64,000 bases of DNA. Origin: Caulobacter sp031457805 (lineage in GTDB: Bacteria > Pseudomonadota > Alphaproteobacteria > Caulobacterales > Caulobacteraceae). This document shows positions 26,652-35,050 of this stretch, one piece after another; position 1 is the stretch's first letter, and each line of letters begins with the position of its first letter. Position numbers and translations under genes: made by a program. The DNA lies in assembly GCF_031457805.1 (NCBI RefSeq), contig NZ_JAVDXI010000001.1:806001-870000 (forward strand), read 5' to 3'. Below the pieces are notes generated by a model. That model was not told where the DNA came from. It searched no databases and was given only the letters and a program-made list of their open reading frames with translations.

Positions 26652-27050
26652 CTACTCGGCTGGAACGCGCTTGATGGCGCCCGGAACCGCCAGCCGGCCA
26701 TCGCCCGTCCGCACGAGCGACATGAAGCGCGGCCCTTCGTAAGTCTGACCGACGTAGATCCCTTCCTTCTCAATGAAGATGAAGGAACCCTGGTACGATC
26801 CGACCATGCTGCGGCTGTTGGACTGGCCAAGGCGCACGAACCGCATCCGCATGCCTTCCAAGGTGGCCGCGCATTCTTCCAGTTGCGGCACATTCCGGCT
26901 AACCGGATTGAAGCGCAGCGTCTTGTCCTTGTTGGTCGCGACATGGAAGCAGACGCCCTTCTCGAACGGCGCCTTGGTCTGCTTCTGGCAACCAGCGAGC
27001 ACGAGACCCGAAAGGGCGATGACGGCGGCGGCGAGGACGGTCTTCTTCAT
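26652..27050 (-). CDS. Small lipoprotein of unknown function
   Basis: 132 residues with a lipoprotein signal peptide ending in the lipobox LAGC at position 17-20 (ALSGLVLAGCQKQ). The mature domain contains two further cysteines (GVCFHV, EECAATL). Its FNPVSRNVPQLEECAATLEG is echoed loosely in its neighbour (ITLAECAKKNG; ITLNACAQQLFG), suggesting a shared short module. Family not recognised. It lies 17 bp after the 229-residue membrane protein gene, so the two are probably one operon. Confidence 0.75.
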   Translation of the reverse strand: MKKTVLAAAVIALSGLVLAGCQKQTKAPFEKGVCFHVATNKDKTLRFNPVSRNVPQLEECAATLEGMRMRFVRLGQSNSRSMVGSYQGSFIFIEKEGIYVGQTYEGPRFMSLVRTGDGRLAVPGAIKRVPAE

Positions 27051-27067
27051 GGATTACACTTATAAGC

Positions 27068-27757
27068 CTATCCGGCGTTCGGGATAGAGCAGTTCGCGGC
27101 CTGCTCGAACGCGGTGTGGAAGCTGCGGTTATCCGACGAAATCTCGACGCGCCCAGGAACCAAGCGCAAGGTTTCCTCACCCCAACGCCCATAGGTCGCA
27201 CCGCCTGTTTTCTCGCATCGCCCGCCGAACAGTTGCTGGGCGCAGGCGTTCAGCGTGATGTCTCCAGGCAGTCGCCGCCACTCGTTGCCAGCATAGCGCC
27301 AGCATGCCGCCAGCGGCGCAGTCGCGGAGGCGGACGCTGGCGTCGCCTGTGTCGCGGTCTGGGCCGGTGCAGTCGCCGGCGGCGTAGCGACAGTCGGGGT
27401 CGGAGGAAGCGGCGTCAACACCATCCCGGCCTGGTCAGCGGCGGCCAAAGCGCCCGTCTCGTCGACGCCCACATCCAAGGCGCCCGTGGCGACCCCGTTC
27501 TTTTTGGCGCACTCCGCCAAGGTGATCTCGCCCGCAAAGGCGCCGCCCACGAAACAGCGCAGCGGACGCGCGGGATCCAGCTTGGTGTCGTCGGCGCGGC
27601 CAGTCTCGACGATCAGGCCTGCACGCGCAGCCGGTGGCTCCTCCGCCGGCTTCTTGTCATGGCCTGACATCAGGGCCACAGCGATGCCGAGACCTGCGAC
27701 AAGCGCCAGCGCCGCGCCGCCGCCCAGGATGATCCGTCGATCGTTCAGAAGGTCCAT
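27068..27757 (-). CDS. Membrane-anchored protein of unknown function with duplicated C-x-G modules
   Basis: 229 residues: a short cytoplasmic start, one membrane helix (IILGGGAALALVAGLGIAVALM), then two similar periplasmic modules separated by a Pro/Thr/Ala-rich linker. The modules share RCFVGGAFAGEITLAECAKKNG and CWRYAGNEWRRLPGDITLNACAQQ. Upstream of the small lipoprotein and 61 bp downstream of flaEY, so it could be transcribed with the flagellin-region genes, but no flagellar role is known. Confidence 0.7.
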   Translation of the reverse strand: MDLLNDRRIILGGGAALALVAGLGIAVALMSGHDKKPAEEPPAARAGLIVETGRADDTKLDPARPLRCFVGGAFAGEITLAECAKKNGVATGALDVGVDETGALAAADQAGMVLTPLPPTPTVATPPATAPAQTATQATPASASATAPLAACWRYAGNEWRRLPGDITLNACAQQLFGGRCEKTGGATYGRWGEETLRLVPGRVEISSDNRSFHTAFEQAANCSIPNAG

Positions 27758-27818
27758 GTCTCTTGGCTACGACGCGACGATGACGCTTTCAAGCGCGGCG
27801 GTCGTGGAAAAGAGCAGG

Positions 27819-30683
27819 TTAGCCGCCCGTCAGGCGATTGAGCGCCGCCTGATAGTTCGCGACCTGGTTTTTCAGATAAGCCGGAACCGTGCCCCCCGTC
27901 TTGCCGGAGCTCGTCCCGCCGTCGGCCTTGATGCCAAGCGCCGTGTCGGCGATTTCGCGATAGGCGCTCCGAACCTGCGACATCGCCCGGGTGATGACCA
28001 TGTTGGCGTTCTTGCGCCCCGCCTCGGTCGTCAGGTCCAGTTCGGGCGGGAGCTGCAAGCCATAGACCGGGCCCTTACCATCGGCCGAAACGGTCTTGCC
28101 GTCCTCGGTCTTGGTGGCTCGAACGACGCCGCCCGCGATGCCGAGTGAGCGGAGGACATCGGTTCCGCCCTTACCTGGCACGATCTCGAGGGTGGCGTTA
28201 TTGGACGCGGGGCTGATCTTCAGAACACGACTGTTGCCGCTGGAGGCGGTCTCGACCTTGGCGCGGAAGCCCGAGGCGCGCTTGATCTTGTCGGCGAGGG
28301 TTTCCAGCGTGTCGTTGGCGTCGATCGTAACCGTTGTCAGAGCGCCGCGTTCGCGCGTGCGGATCTGGAAGGTGTCGCCAGCGCGCGCCGATGTGGCTGA
28401 CACGATGCGATTGGACTGGCTGAAGTCCATGGCGCCGCTCGGCAAGCCGAACGCGTCCAGGGCTGACGCGCCGGACGCAGAGACGGCGACCGAAGTCGGG
28501 GCGGCGTAGCCATCCTTGCCGGTGACGCGCTGGCTCCAATCGACCTGGCCCGTACCGACATTAATCTGAGCGACGTAGCCGTCCTTGGTTCCGACCGTTT
28601 CTTCGCCGTCCAGGTTCTTGCCCGCCGCGCCGACCAGCCAAGCCGTGCCGTTAGAGACAGCGAAGCCCGTAACGGTATCGTCTCCGGTGCCGCCATAATA
28701 GGTCAGCGTATCGTTGGTGTTGTCCGAGATATCGAGGGACATCCGCCCCACGAAGCCATCCATGCCTCCTGATGGCGGCGTCGTCGCGCCGCCGATCGAC
28801 ATCAGGTTGTTGGCCGTGTAGCCGCCCACATAGAGTTGGCCGCCATCGATCTTCAGGCCGACAATGTCGCCGCCCTTCAGCGAGCCCAGATCGCGGGTCG
28901 CGCCCGCCGTCAGGGTCGCCGTCTTGGTGTAGGTGACGGGCACGCTCTCGTAGGCGCCGTACTGGTTCTGCTTGGTGACGTTCTCGGTCACCACCGACGC
29001 GTTGACCTCGAAGCTGCGAAGCATCGCCTGGCCGTTCTCCTTGGACCCTACGATGACCTGGGAGCCATTGACGACGATGTCCGAGACGGAATCGTTCTCC
29101 GCCGTCCCGAACTTCTGGGTGAACAGCGCCGCAGGTTTGCCATTGGCGTCCGTCGCAAAAGCCGACAGGTAGGCGTCCCAGCCGCCGGTGGGATCCGTGC
29201 CCACCGACCCCGGAAGATCCGACTTGCTGCGGCCGCCCACGTAGAGAACGCCATTGGCGCCAAAAGCCACGGCGGTCGCCTCATCCTCCTGCAGGCCGCC
29301 CCGACGAACCGTCCATTGCTCGTCGCCCTTGGCGTCGTAACGCGTGACGAAGCTGTCGGTGGTGTTCGAGCTGTCGCTGTTGTTGATGGGGCCGTTGACC
29401 GCGCCCTGCAGCCTGCCGCTGACCGACCCGGCCACAGCGACGCTGCCATCATCGGCGACGGCCAGCGACAGGCCGCTGGCGTTGTCAGTGGCGCCCAGCG
29501 AGCGGGCGTACAGAAGGTGGCCCGCGCTGTCATACTTGAGTAGCGCGACGTCGCTTTCCCCCTTGATCGGTTGACCGTTGATATCGGTCTTGCCGTCGAC
29601 CTCGGTGGCGACGTCCGCCAGCATGTAGATCGAGCCGTCCGCGCCGGTGACCGACTTGCGAACGCTGGAAATCGTACCCTGGAGCGTCTCACTGAAGACC
29701 TTGCCGCCAGGCGCGCCCGCGCCAGGCCCGCCGGCGGTTCCGGCGGCGCTGTACTTGGTCAAGGTCGTTTCGAAGACGCCGTCGTCTGTCTCAGTCTTCT
29801 TGTCGGGATCCGGATCGCCGGCCCGGGTGGTGACATAGACCGCGGGCGCCGTGGTCGGCGCGCTGAAGGTCAATTGCTCAACGGAGTCGCCGTTGACCCG
29901 CAACGCGAAGTCATCGCCGGTGGCCGGCAACTTTACGGGCTTGCCGTTCACCTGAACGGTGCGCTCCTCGCCGACCGTGCGTTGCACGGAGAAGTCGGTG
30001 TTGAAACCCGCCGCCTTCATCTTGCCGTTCATGTAGCTGACGACGTTCGACATGGTCCGCGGCGTCGTGCCCATGTCGACCAAGTTCATGGTGACGGTCG
30101 AAGTGACGCCGAAACTCTTCACAGAGATATCGAACGACACGTTCCCCTGGAACCTTGGAACTTCGTCATCGACCTGGCCACTGTACAGCGTGTCGGTCGT
30201 ATAGCTGTAGGTCGCCTTGGGCACGCCGACCGTACCCTTGTCGCTGGTCATGACCGCGCCGGTCGTCAGGCGCATCTGGTCGAGGGACAGGTTCTGCACA
30301 TAGCCGCTGACCTCGCCGAGTCCCTTGGTCAGGGCCGTCTGCAAACGCGAAACCTCGCCGTCGGTTACGCCTTTCTCGCCGGCGCGTGCGGCGATCGCAG
30401 AAAGGGTATTGAGCGCCTGATACGTAGCGAACAGCTTTTTGTAGTCGGGACTGACGCCCTTCAGGCTGGAGGTGTTGGCGCCCTCGTCGATGAGCTTGCG
30501 CCCCGCCAGCGCCGATCGCACGAGTTCACTGGCGGGCGGAGATGCGTTGCTAAGCCACGGCGCGCTCGGCACCACGGCCTTGGACCGCGATGGCGAGGTC
30601 GAAACACTCGACGTGCCAGCGCCCGTCAGGCCCGTGCGGGCCTGATAGTAGCTAAGCAGCGCGCTGGAATCGAAAGTGATCAC
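27819..30683 (-). CDS. flaEY: FlaEY, flagellin-region protein needed for normal filament
   Basis: 954 residues, GTG start at 30683 with AGGA upstream. Size and location beside fljJ match Caulobacter FlaEY, where mutants make abnormal or reduced filaments; the biochemical role is not settled. The middle third holds repeats of the SBBP beta-propeller type: DGSVAVAGSVSGRLQ, DSFVTRYDAKGDEQW, NGVLYVGGRSKSDLPG, WDAYLSAFATDANG, GTAENDSVSDIVV and TYYGGTGDDTVTGF. The C-terminal part includes TFQIRTRERGALTTVTID and a helical end (MVITRAMSQVRSAYREIADTAL) that resembles flagellin/hook-associated D0-D1 helices. No signal peptide. Confidence 0.88.
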   Translation of the reverse strand: MITFDSSALLSYYQARTGLTGAGTSSVSTSPSRSKAVVPSAPWLSNASPPASELVRSALAGRKLIDEGANTSSLKGVSPDYKKLFATYQALNTLSAIAARAGEKGVTDGEVSRLQTALTKGLGEVSGYVQNLSLDQMRLTTGAVMTSDKGTVGVPKATYSYTTDTLYSGQVDDEVPRFQGNVSFDISVKSFGVTSTVTMNLVDMGTTPRTMSNVVSYMNGKMKAAGFNTDFSVQRTVGEERTVQVNGKPVKLPATGDDFALRVNGDSVEQLTFSAPTTAPAVYVTTRAGDPDPDKKTETDDGVFETTLTKYSAAGTAGGPGAGAPGGKVFSETLQGTISSVRKSVTGADGSIYMLADVATEVDGKTDINGQPIKGESDVALLKYDSAGHLLYARSLGATDNASGLSLAVADDGSVAVAGSVSGRLQGAVNGPINNSDSSNTTDSFVTRYDAKGDEQWTVRRGGLQEDEATAVAFGANGVLYVGGRSKSDLPGSVGTDPTGGWDAYLSAFATDANGKPAALFTQKFGTAENDSVSDIVVNGSQVIVGSKENGQAMLRSFEVNASVVTENVTKQNQYGAYESVPVTYTKTATLTAGATRDLGSLKGGDIVGLKIDGGQLYVGGYTANNLMSIGGATTPPSGGMDGFVGRMSLDISDNTNDTLTYYGGTGDDTVTGFAVSNGTAWLVGAAGKNLDGEETVGTKDGYVAQINVGTGQVDWSQRVTGKDGYAAPTSVAVSASGASALDAFGLPSGAMDFSQSNRIVSATSARAGDTFQIRTRERGALTTVTIDANDTLETLADKIKRASGFRAKVETASSGNSRVLKISPASNNATLEIVPGKGGTDVLRSLGIAGGVVRATKTEDGKTVSADGKGPVYGLQLPPELDLTTEAGRKNANMVITRAMSQVRSAYREIADTALGIKADGGTSSGKTGGTVPAYLKNQVANYQAALNRLTGG

Positions 30684-30762
30684 GGCGAGTCCTGGCCGGG
30701 GCGCGAATCTCCCCGCTGTTACCCTTGCCTCAGGATCGCTGACGACTCGTTAAGACTTGAGA

Positions 30763-31317
30763 TTAAGCGGCGATAAGGTGGGCGTCGGAGAGCGCACGTC
30801 GCGCCGCCTCACGCAACTCGGACCACTCCGACGCAAGGATCCCGAGCAGAACAACGTCGCGAGGTTGACCGCCCTTCAACACGTGACCGCGGAGGTAGCC
30901 CTCGCGGCGGAAACCGGCGGTCGACTGGGCCTTCAGAGCGGCGTCGTTGTCGGCCATCACCTCGGCGAAAACCTTATGCAAACCCAACTCCTGGAAAGCG
31001 CGATCCAAGCCCAGAACCTGGGCCGCGCGCCCAACACCCCTGCCCCGCGCTTCGGCCGAGCCCAGGAACCAGTTCCAGCTTGCACGACGATGGTGGCTGG
31101 TCAGCCCTGTGAGCGTGAGAAGCCCCATGGGCGCTCCGCCTCGCGTGATCATCCAGCCGCGCAGGTCCGGATCGCTGCGCAACGCCTGAAACCAGAGGGC
31201 GTGAGCCTCTCGACTAGGGAAATCGGCGTCCGACATCCAGCGGTCGACCTCGGGTTCGGACCGCCACTGAAAGAGGATCGCCTCGTCCTCGTCCAACAAG
31301 TCTCGCAGCTCGATCAT
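30763..31317 (-). CDS. PseH-like GNAT acetyltransferase, flagellin cluster
   Basis: 184 residues of the RimJ/RimL-PseH type GNAT fold: LRDLLDEDEAILFQWRSEPEVDRWMSD at the N-terminus, the acetyl-CoA loop AEARGRGVGRAAQVLGL, and HKVFAEVMADNDAALKAQSTAGFRREGYLRGHVLKGGQ. PseH acetylates the 4-amino sugar intermediate of pseudaminic acid, the sugar put on Caulobacter flagellins. It lies between flaEY and fljJ on the same strand. A second, similar enzyme lies beside flmG; which one is the PseH of this strain cannot be settled from sequence. Confidence 0.75.
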   Translation of the reverse strand: MIELRDLLDEDEAILFQWRSEPEVDRWMSDADFPSREAHALWFQALRSDPDLRGWMITRGGAPMGLLTLTGLTSHHRRASWNWFLGSAEARGRGVGRAAQVLGLDRAFQELGLHKVFAEVMADNDAALKAQSTAGFRREGYLRGHVLKGGQPRDVVLLGILASEWSELREAARRALSDAHLIAA

Positions 31318-31382
31318 GCCCGTAGCCGAATCCCCGGTTCGCCCAGCGGCAGCTTAGTCCCTGGGCGCGGCGGGACCTAGCG

Positions 31383-32219
31383 TTACCCGCCCTTGAACAG
31401 CGAGAGGATGATCTGCGGCGCGCCGTTGGCGATCGAAAGAGCCTGGGCGCCAAGCTGCTGCTTTACCTGCAGGGCCTGCAAGCGAGCGCTTTCCTTGGCG
31501 AGGTCGGCGTCCACCAGGTTGCCGACGCCCGTCTCCAGCACGTCGTTGAGCTTGGAGACAAAGGTGTTGTGTGCGTCGATCTGCTTGGCCTGGGTGCCGA
31601 TATTGCCAACGGCCTGGTTCACGGCGCTCAGCGTCGCGTCCAGTCGCGTGAGAACATTCCCCGCGTTCGTGGGATCAAGAATGTCGTCGGTCGCCGTCAG
31701 CGTATTGATCGTACCGCCCAGTGACAGGTTCTGCAGGGTCAGGGTGATCGCTTGGCCAGCGTCCGCGTCCGCAAGGAAGTTCATGTCGGCGGCTTGGCTG
31801 CCATCGAGCAGATTGGCGCCATCGAACGTCGCACTCCGGATCACCTGGGTCAGGTTCTTCACCAGTCCCTGGAAGTCGGCGTTCAGGGCTTGGCGCGATG
31901 TCGTGGTAAGCGAGGTGTCCTTGGCGGCGACCACCTTCTCGCGCATCAGCTTGAGCAGGTCGGAAACGGACTCGCCGGCCGCCAGAGCGACATCGGCGAT
32001 CGACGTGGCCCGATCCAGGCTCATCTTCACGGCGCCAAGCGCGCTCATGTCGGCGCGCTGCGCCTGAGCGATCGACCAAACTGCGGCGTTATCCTTGGCG
32101 GTCGAGATCGCCTCACCCGTATTGATACGGGTCTGCACCGCTTGCATGTCGTCGTTGGTGCGGTTGAGATTCTGCAGCGCGATCAGCGCGGGCTGGTTCG
32201 TGTTGACGCTAAGCGCCAT
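31383..32219 (-). CDS. fljJ: Flagellin FljJ (divergent minor flagellin)
   Basis: 278 residues from ATG 32219 (MALSVNTNQPALIALQNLN); 26 more codons are open upstream but do not belong to flagellin. It has the conserved D0/D1 ends (NTGEAISTAKDNAAVWSIAQAQ and GNLVDADLAKESARLQALQVKQQLGAQALSIANGAPQIILSLF) and a short middle. It is clearly more diverged than FljK and FljL, as reported for C. crescentus FljJ, which lies near the hook. No sigma-54 motif was found in the 182 bp upstream. Confidence 0.9.
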   Translation of the reverse strand: MALSVNTNQPALIALQNLNRTNDDMQAVQTRINTGEAISTAKDNAAVWSIAQAQRADMSALGAVKMSLDRATSIADVALAAGESVSDLLKLMREKVVAAKDTSLTTTSRQALNADFQGLVKNLTQVIRSATFDGANLLDGSQAADMNFLADADAGQAITLTLQNLSLGGTINTLTATDDILDPTNAGNVLTRLDATLSAVNQAVGNIGTQAKQIDAHNTFVSKLNDVLETGVGNLVDADLAKESARLQALQVKQQLGAQALSIANGAPQIILSLFKGG

Positions 32220-32401
32220 GCGCGGCCTCCGATCGGCGATTTTGCCGTTGGTTGCGATCGCGCGCGATTCGGCGAGCGATCTAATCGCCGCCGACATTGA
32301 CCCCAGAAAGTAAGATTATGGTTAACGCTTATAAACCATATCTGTTTACGCCTGCGGCGCACAGCCGCACGGCGACCTAAGGGACGGGTCGTCAGTCGAC
32401 C

Positions 32402-32770
32402 TCAGGCCTGGCCGTCGAAAACATCGCCCGTTTCGTAGTCGGGACCATCACGCATCTTCAGGACCTCCTCGCGAGGAAACTGCTGCAGCGTCTCTCCCGT
32501 GCGGCGGTCAACGGTCTTGTAGACAAAGGCGCCGGAGGCCTCGTCGTGCTCGATCACCAGGCGCAGATCGCCAGGTTGCGGGCCGTCATCAACCGGCTTC
32601 TCGGCCTCAGCGGCCTGGGCGCGATCCGATTTGACCGCCGCCTCGGCGTCCGCCACCTTCGCAGCCTGATCCACAACGGACTTTGCGCCCTCGGAGAGAT
32701 CCAGGGCGTTCGACGGCGCGACAGGGGCTATAAAGTCTCTGATGGCCGACAGTGCGGCTTTAGGTTCCAT
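32402..32770 (-). CDS. flaG: FlaG family protein
   Basis: 122 residues. The C-terminal half is the FlaG domain (LRLVIEHDEASGAFVYKTVDRRTGETLQQFPREEVLKMRD). FlaG proteins influence filament length and are usually encoded beside flagellin or fliD. It sits between fljJ and fljK in the same direction; the 182 bp to fljJ show no further gene. Confidence 0.88.
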   Translation of the reverse strand: MEPKAALSAIRDFIAPVAPSNALDLSEGAKSVVDQAAKVADAEAAVKSDRAQAAEAEKPVDDGPQPGDLRLVIEHDEASGAFVYKTVDRRTGETLQQFPREEVLKMRDGPDYETGDVFDGQA

Positions 32771-32845
32771 GTCTTACTTACCGACGTTTTTGGGTCGGCC
32801 CTCCATTTCTGTTGTGGCCTATCCCGCAACCGAACCGGAGAAGGC

Positions 32846-32871
32846 GGGGGCGAGCCGAGCGGCTCGCCCCC
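32846..32871 (-). terminator. Strong stem-loop downstream of fljK
   Basis: GGGGGCGAGCC (32846-32856) pairs perfectly with GGCTCGCCCCC (32861-32871) around GAGC, 12 bp past the fljK stop. No T-run follows, so it may work as an RNA-stabilising 3' hairpin as much as a terminator. Confidence 0.65.
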
Positions 32872-32882
32872 GTCCCTGCCCC

Positions 32883-33704
32883 TTAGCGGAACAGGCTCAG
32901 GATCGACGACGAAGACTGGTTCGCGATCGACAGCGCCTGGACGCCCAGCTGCTGCTTGGTTTGCAGCGACTGCAGCTTGGCGCTTTCCTTGGCGAGGTCG
33001 GCGTCCACCAGGTTGCCCACGCCGGCGTCCAGACTGTCTTGCAGCTTGCCGACGAAGGTCAGGTGGGTGTCGAGACCAACCGAGCTGGTGCCCAGCGAGG
33101 CCAGCTTGTTGGTCGCCGTCTGCAGCGCCGTGTCGATGGTGGTGATCATCGTCTTGGCGGCGGCGGCCGTCGTGAAGGTCGAGGCCGAGGTCAGGCCCAG
33201 GCCCGCCAGCGAGATGGTCTTGGCGTTGACGGTGAAGCCCGAGCCGTCCGAGTTGGCCAGGAAGGTCAGCTTGGTGGTCGAACCGTCCGCGATGCTGACG
33301 CCGTTGAACTTGGCGTTCGTCGCCGCCTTTTCGATCTGGTCGCGCAGCGAGTCGAAGTCTGACTTGAGGGCGTTGAACGAAGCGGTGTTCAGCGAGGTGT
33401 CGGAAGCGGCCAGGGCCTTTTCCTTCATCTTGCCGAGCAGGTCGGTAATGGTGTCGCCGGCGGCGAGCGCGACGTCGATCGTCGACTGGCCACGCTGCAG
33501 CGAGTCCTTCACGGCGTTCATGCTGGCGGCGGTGGCCGACTGGTTCTTGGCGGTCGCCCAGATGGCGCCGTTATCCTTGGCGCTGGCGATCTTCTTGCCC
33601 GTGTTGATCCGCTGCTGAACGGTGGTCAACTCGGAGTTCGTGCCGTTCAGGTTTTGCAGGGCGATCATCGCGCCCGCGTTCGTATTGATGCTGTTCAGCG
33701 CCAT
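32883..33704 (-). CDS. fljK: Major flagellin FljK
   Basis: 273 residues from ATG 33704 (MALNSINTNAGAMIALQNLN), matching the length of C. crescentus FljK (25 kDa). N-terminal INTGKKIASAKDNGAIWATAKNQ and C-terminal LVDADLAKESAKLQSLQTKQQLGVQALSIANQ are the conserved D0/D1 helices. It has a sigma-54 promoter, an upstream ftr enhancer and a 60-base leader, the target through which FlbT controls fljK mRNA. Nearly identical to FljL over most of its length. Confidence 0.93.
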   Translation of the reverse strand: MALNSINTNAGAMIALQNLNGTNSELTTVQQRINTGKKIASAKDNGAIWATAKNQSATAASMNAVKDSLQRGQSTIDVALAAGDTITDLLGKMKEKALAASDTSLNTASFNALKSDFDSLRDQIEKAATNAKFNGVSIADGSTTKLTFLANSDGSGFTVNAKTISLAGLGLTSASTFTTAAAAKTMITTIDTALQTATNKLASLGTSSVGLDTHLTFVGKLQDSLDAGVGNLVDADLAKESAKLQSLQTKQQLGVQALSIANQSSSSILSLFR

Positions 33705-33767
33705 AACGAAAGAGTCCTTTTCAAGGTGTCCGACGCCATTTTGGCTGCCGGGAGCTTTTTGCTCGGA
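33705..33767 (-). promoter_or_regulatory. fljK 5' leader (FlbT/FlaF control region)
   Basis: Assuming transcription begins about 11 bases after the -12 element, the leader is about 63 nt. It begins with a small hairpin GAGC-N5-GCTC (33752-33764) and carries the ribosome site AAGGACTC. In C. crescentus FlbT promotes decay of fljK mRNA through its 5' leader. The position of the start site is inferred. Confidence 0.5.
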
Positions 33768-33777
33768 AGGACTAGAA

Positions 33778-33792
33778 GCAATTGCCGGGCCA
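33778..33792 (-). promoter_or_regulatory. Sigma-54 promoter of fljK
   Basis: On the minus strand the sequence is TGGCCCGGCAATTGC, that is TGGC-N7-TTGC, an exact fit to the -24/-12 consensus. It lies 74 bp upstream of the fljK ATG. Flagellin genes are class IV genes needing RpoN and FlbD in Caulobacter. Confidence 0.88.
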
Positions 33793-33862
33793 ATTCTGCC
33801 CAGCGGCAACGCCGAGCTAAATCACTGAAAAGTATGCGTTATAGTTCCATTAACGACGAAGA

Positions 33863-33885
33863 CCCCCGGCAATTTCTGCCGGGGG
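33863..33885 (-). promoter_or_regulatory. ftr-type FlbD enhancer upstream of fljK
   Basis: On the minus strand, CCCGGCAGAAATTGCCGGG fits the ftr consensus as I remember it (C-N-CGGC-N2-AAA-N2-GC-N-G). It is also a 9-bp-arm palindrome. It lies about 90 bp upstream of the sigma-54 promoter, normal for FlbD. A weaker half-match lies at 33903-33917. A role as second hairpin for fljL transcripts is also possible. Confidence 0.65.
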
Positions 33886-33942
33886 CCTTTCGCCATGGGA
33901 AATTGTTGCCGGGCACTATCTGCGCACCCAGCAGGAAAGAGG

Positions 33943-33972
33943 CGCCGGACGGCTTTTGACGACCGTCCGGCG
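33943..33972 (-). terminator. Terminator of fljL
   Basis: CGCCGGACGG (33943-33952) pairs with CCGTCCGGCG (33963-33972) around a 10-base loop, followed on the minus strand by CCTCTTTCC. It starts 9 bp past the fljL stop. Confidence 0.75.
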
Positions 33973-33980
33973 TATCGGGA

Positions 33981-34802
33981 TCACCCCTTGAACAGCGACA
34001 GGATCGACTGCGGCGTCTGGTTGGCGATCGAGAGCGCTTGAACACCGAGTTGCTGCTTGGTTTGCAGCGACTGCAGCTTGGCGCTTTCCTTCGCCAGATC
34101 CGCATCCACCAGGTTGCCGACACCGGCGTCCAGGCTGTCCTGCAGCTTGCCCACGAAGGTCAGGTGCGTATCCAGACCGACAGAGGACGTACCGAGAGAC
34201 GACAGCTTGTTCGTGGCCGTCTGCAACGAGGATGTGATCGTCGCGATCATGGTCTTGGCCGTAGCGGCGTCGGTGAAAGTCGAGGCCGCCGTCAGACCGA
34301 TGCCCGTGAGGGACAGGGTCTGAGCAGTCACCGTGAAGTTGCTGCCATCCTCGTTGGCGAGGAAGGAGAGCTTCGTGGTGCTGCCGTCAGCGAGGCTGAC
34401 GCCGTTGAACTTCGCATTCTCCGCGGCCTTTTGTAGCTGGTCGCGCAGAGACTCGAAGTCCGCCTTGAGAGCATTGAACGAGGCGGTGTTCAGCGAGGTG
34501 TCGGAAGCGGCCAGGGCCTTTTCCTTCATCTTCGTGAGCAGATCCGTGATGGTGTCACCCGCAGCGAGCGCCACATCGATCGTCGACTGACCGCGTTGGA
34601 GAGAGTCCTTCACGGAGTTCAACGATGAGGCGGTCGCGCTCTGCATCTTTGCCATCGACCAGATCGCGCCATTGTCCTTGGCGTTAGCGACCTTCTTGCC
34701 GGTGTTGATACGGCCCTGAGTGGCGGCGAGCTCCGTGTTAGTTGCGTTCAGGTTCTGGAGCGCCAGCAGCGCACCAGGATTGGTGTTGATCGAGTTCAGC
34801 AT
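33981..34802 (-). CDS. fljL: Flagellin FljL
   Basis: 273 residues from ATG 34802 (MLNSINTNPGALLALQNLN). The sequence is very similar to FljK, including long identical stretches (KDSLQRGQSTIDVALAAGDT; LGTSSVGLDTHLTFVGKLQD). C. crescentus FljL has the same length (27 kDa form) and lies near the filament base. Its own sigma-54 promoter and terminator make it an independent unit. The serine/threonine-rich middle is the likely glycosylation region for FlmG. Confidence 0.92.
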   Translation of the reverse strand: MLNSINTNPGALLALQNLNATNTELAATQGRINTGKKVANAKDNGAIWSMAKMQSATASSLNSVKDSLQRGQSTIDVALAAGDTITDLLTKMKEKALAASDTSLNTASFNALKADFESLRDQLQKAAENAKFNGVSLADGSTTKLSFLANEDGSNFTVTAQTLSLTGIGLTAASTFTDAATAKTMIATITSSLQTATNKLSSLGTSSVGLDTHLTFVGKLQDSLDAGVGNLVDADLAKESAKLQSLQTKQQLGVQALSIANQTPQSILSLFKG

Positions 34803-34873
34803 TTGATACCTACCGTTTTGGTGGGATTTGTCCGGCGTATTGCCGGGCTGGCGTTTTGCCCGCGCGAACCATC

Positions 34874-34888
34874 GCAAGCGGCGGGCCA
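34874..34888 (-). promoter_or_regulatory. Sigma-54 promoter of fljL
   Basis: Minus strand TGGCCCGCCGCTTGC, an exact TGGC-N7-TTGC, 72 bp upstream of the fljL start. The leader that follows contains the hairpin CCGGC-AATAC-GCCGG (34832-34846 on the plus strand), positioned like the leader hairpin of fljK. Confidence 0.87.
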
Positions 34889-34965
34889 GTTCCGAGCCGC
34901 CCTCAAACCAAAATTATCTATATGTTTTTGCTGAACTTTTCCGAGCGTCAGAGCCGGAAACAGAA

Positions 34966-34996
34966 CCGCCCGGCGAATGCAACATTCGCCGGGCGG
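34966..34996 (-). terminator. Long stem-loop between flaF and fljL
   Basis: CCGCCCGGCGAATG (34966-34979) pairs perfectly with CATTCGCCGGGCGG (34983-34996) with a 3-base loop, followed on the minus strand by TTCTGTTTCC. It probably terminates flbT-flaF. The CCGGC/GCCGG arms also resemble ftr sequences, so it might double as enhancer for fljL. A second hairpin, AGGCAAGAC-N5-GTCTTGCCT, precedes it at 35017-35039. Confidence 0.7.
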
Positions 34997-35050
34997 CAGG
35001 TTTTTCCAGAAGGGCTAGGCAAGACATTCAGTCTTGCCTGAAATTCAGAA

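Noticed and set aside
30750..30766. Possible CtrA site upstream of flaEY (TTAA...TTAA)
   Set aside because: The spacer is 9 bases rather than 7, so it does not fit the CtrA consensus.
32883..34802. fljK and fljL as a recent tandem duplication or a gene-conversion artefact
   Set aside because: They are very similar but differ throughout, each with its own promoter, leader and terminator, and both have counterparts of the same length in C. crescentus, so they are old paralogues.
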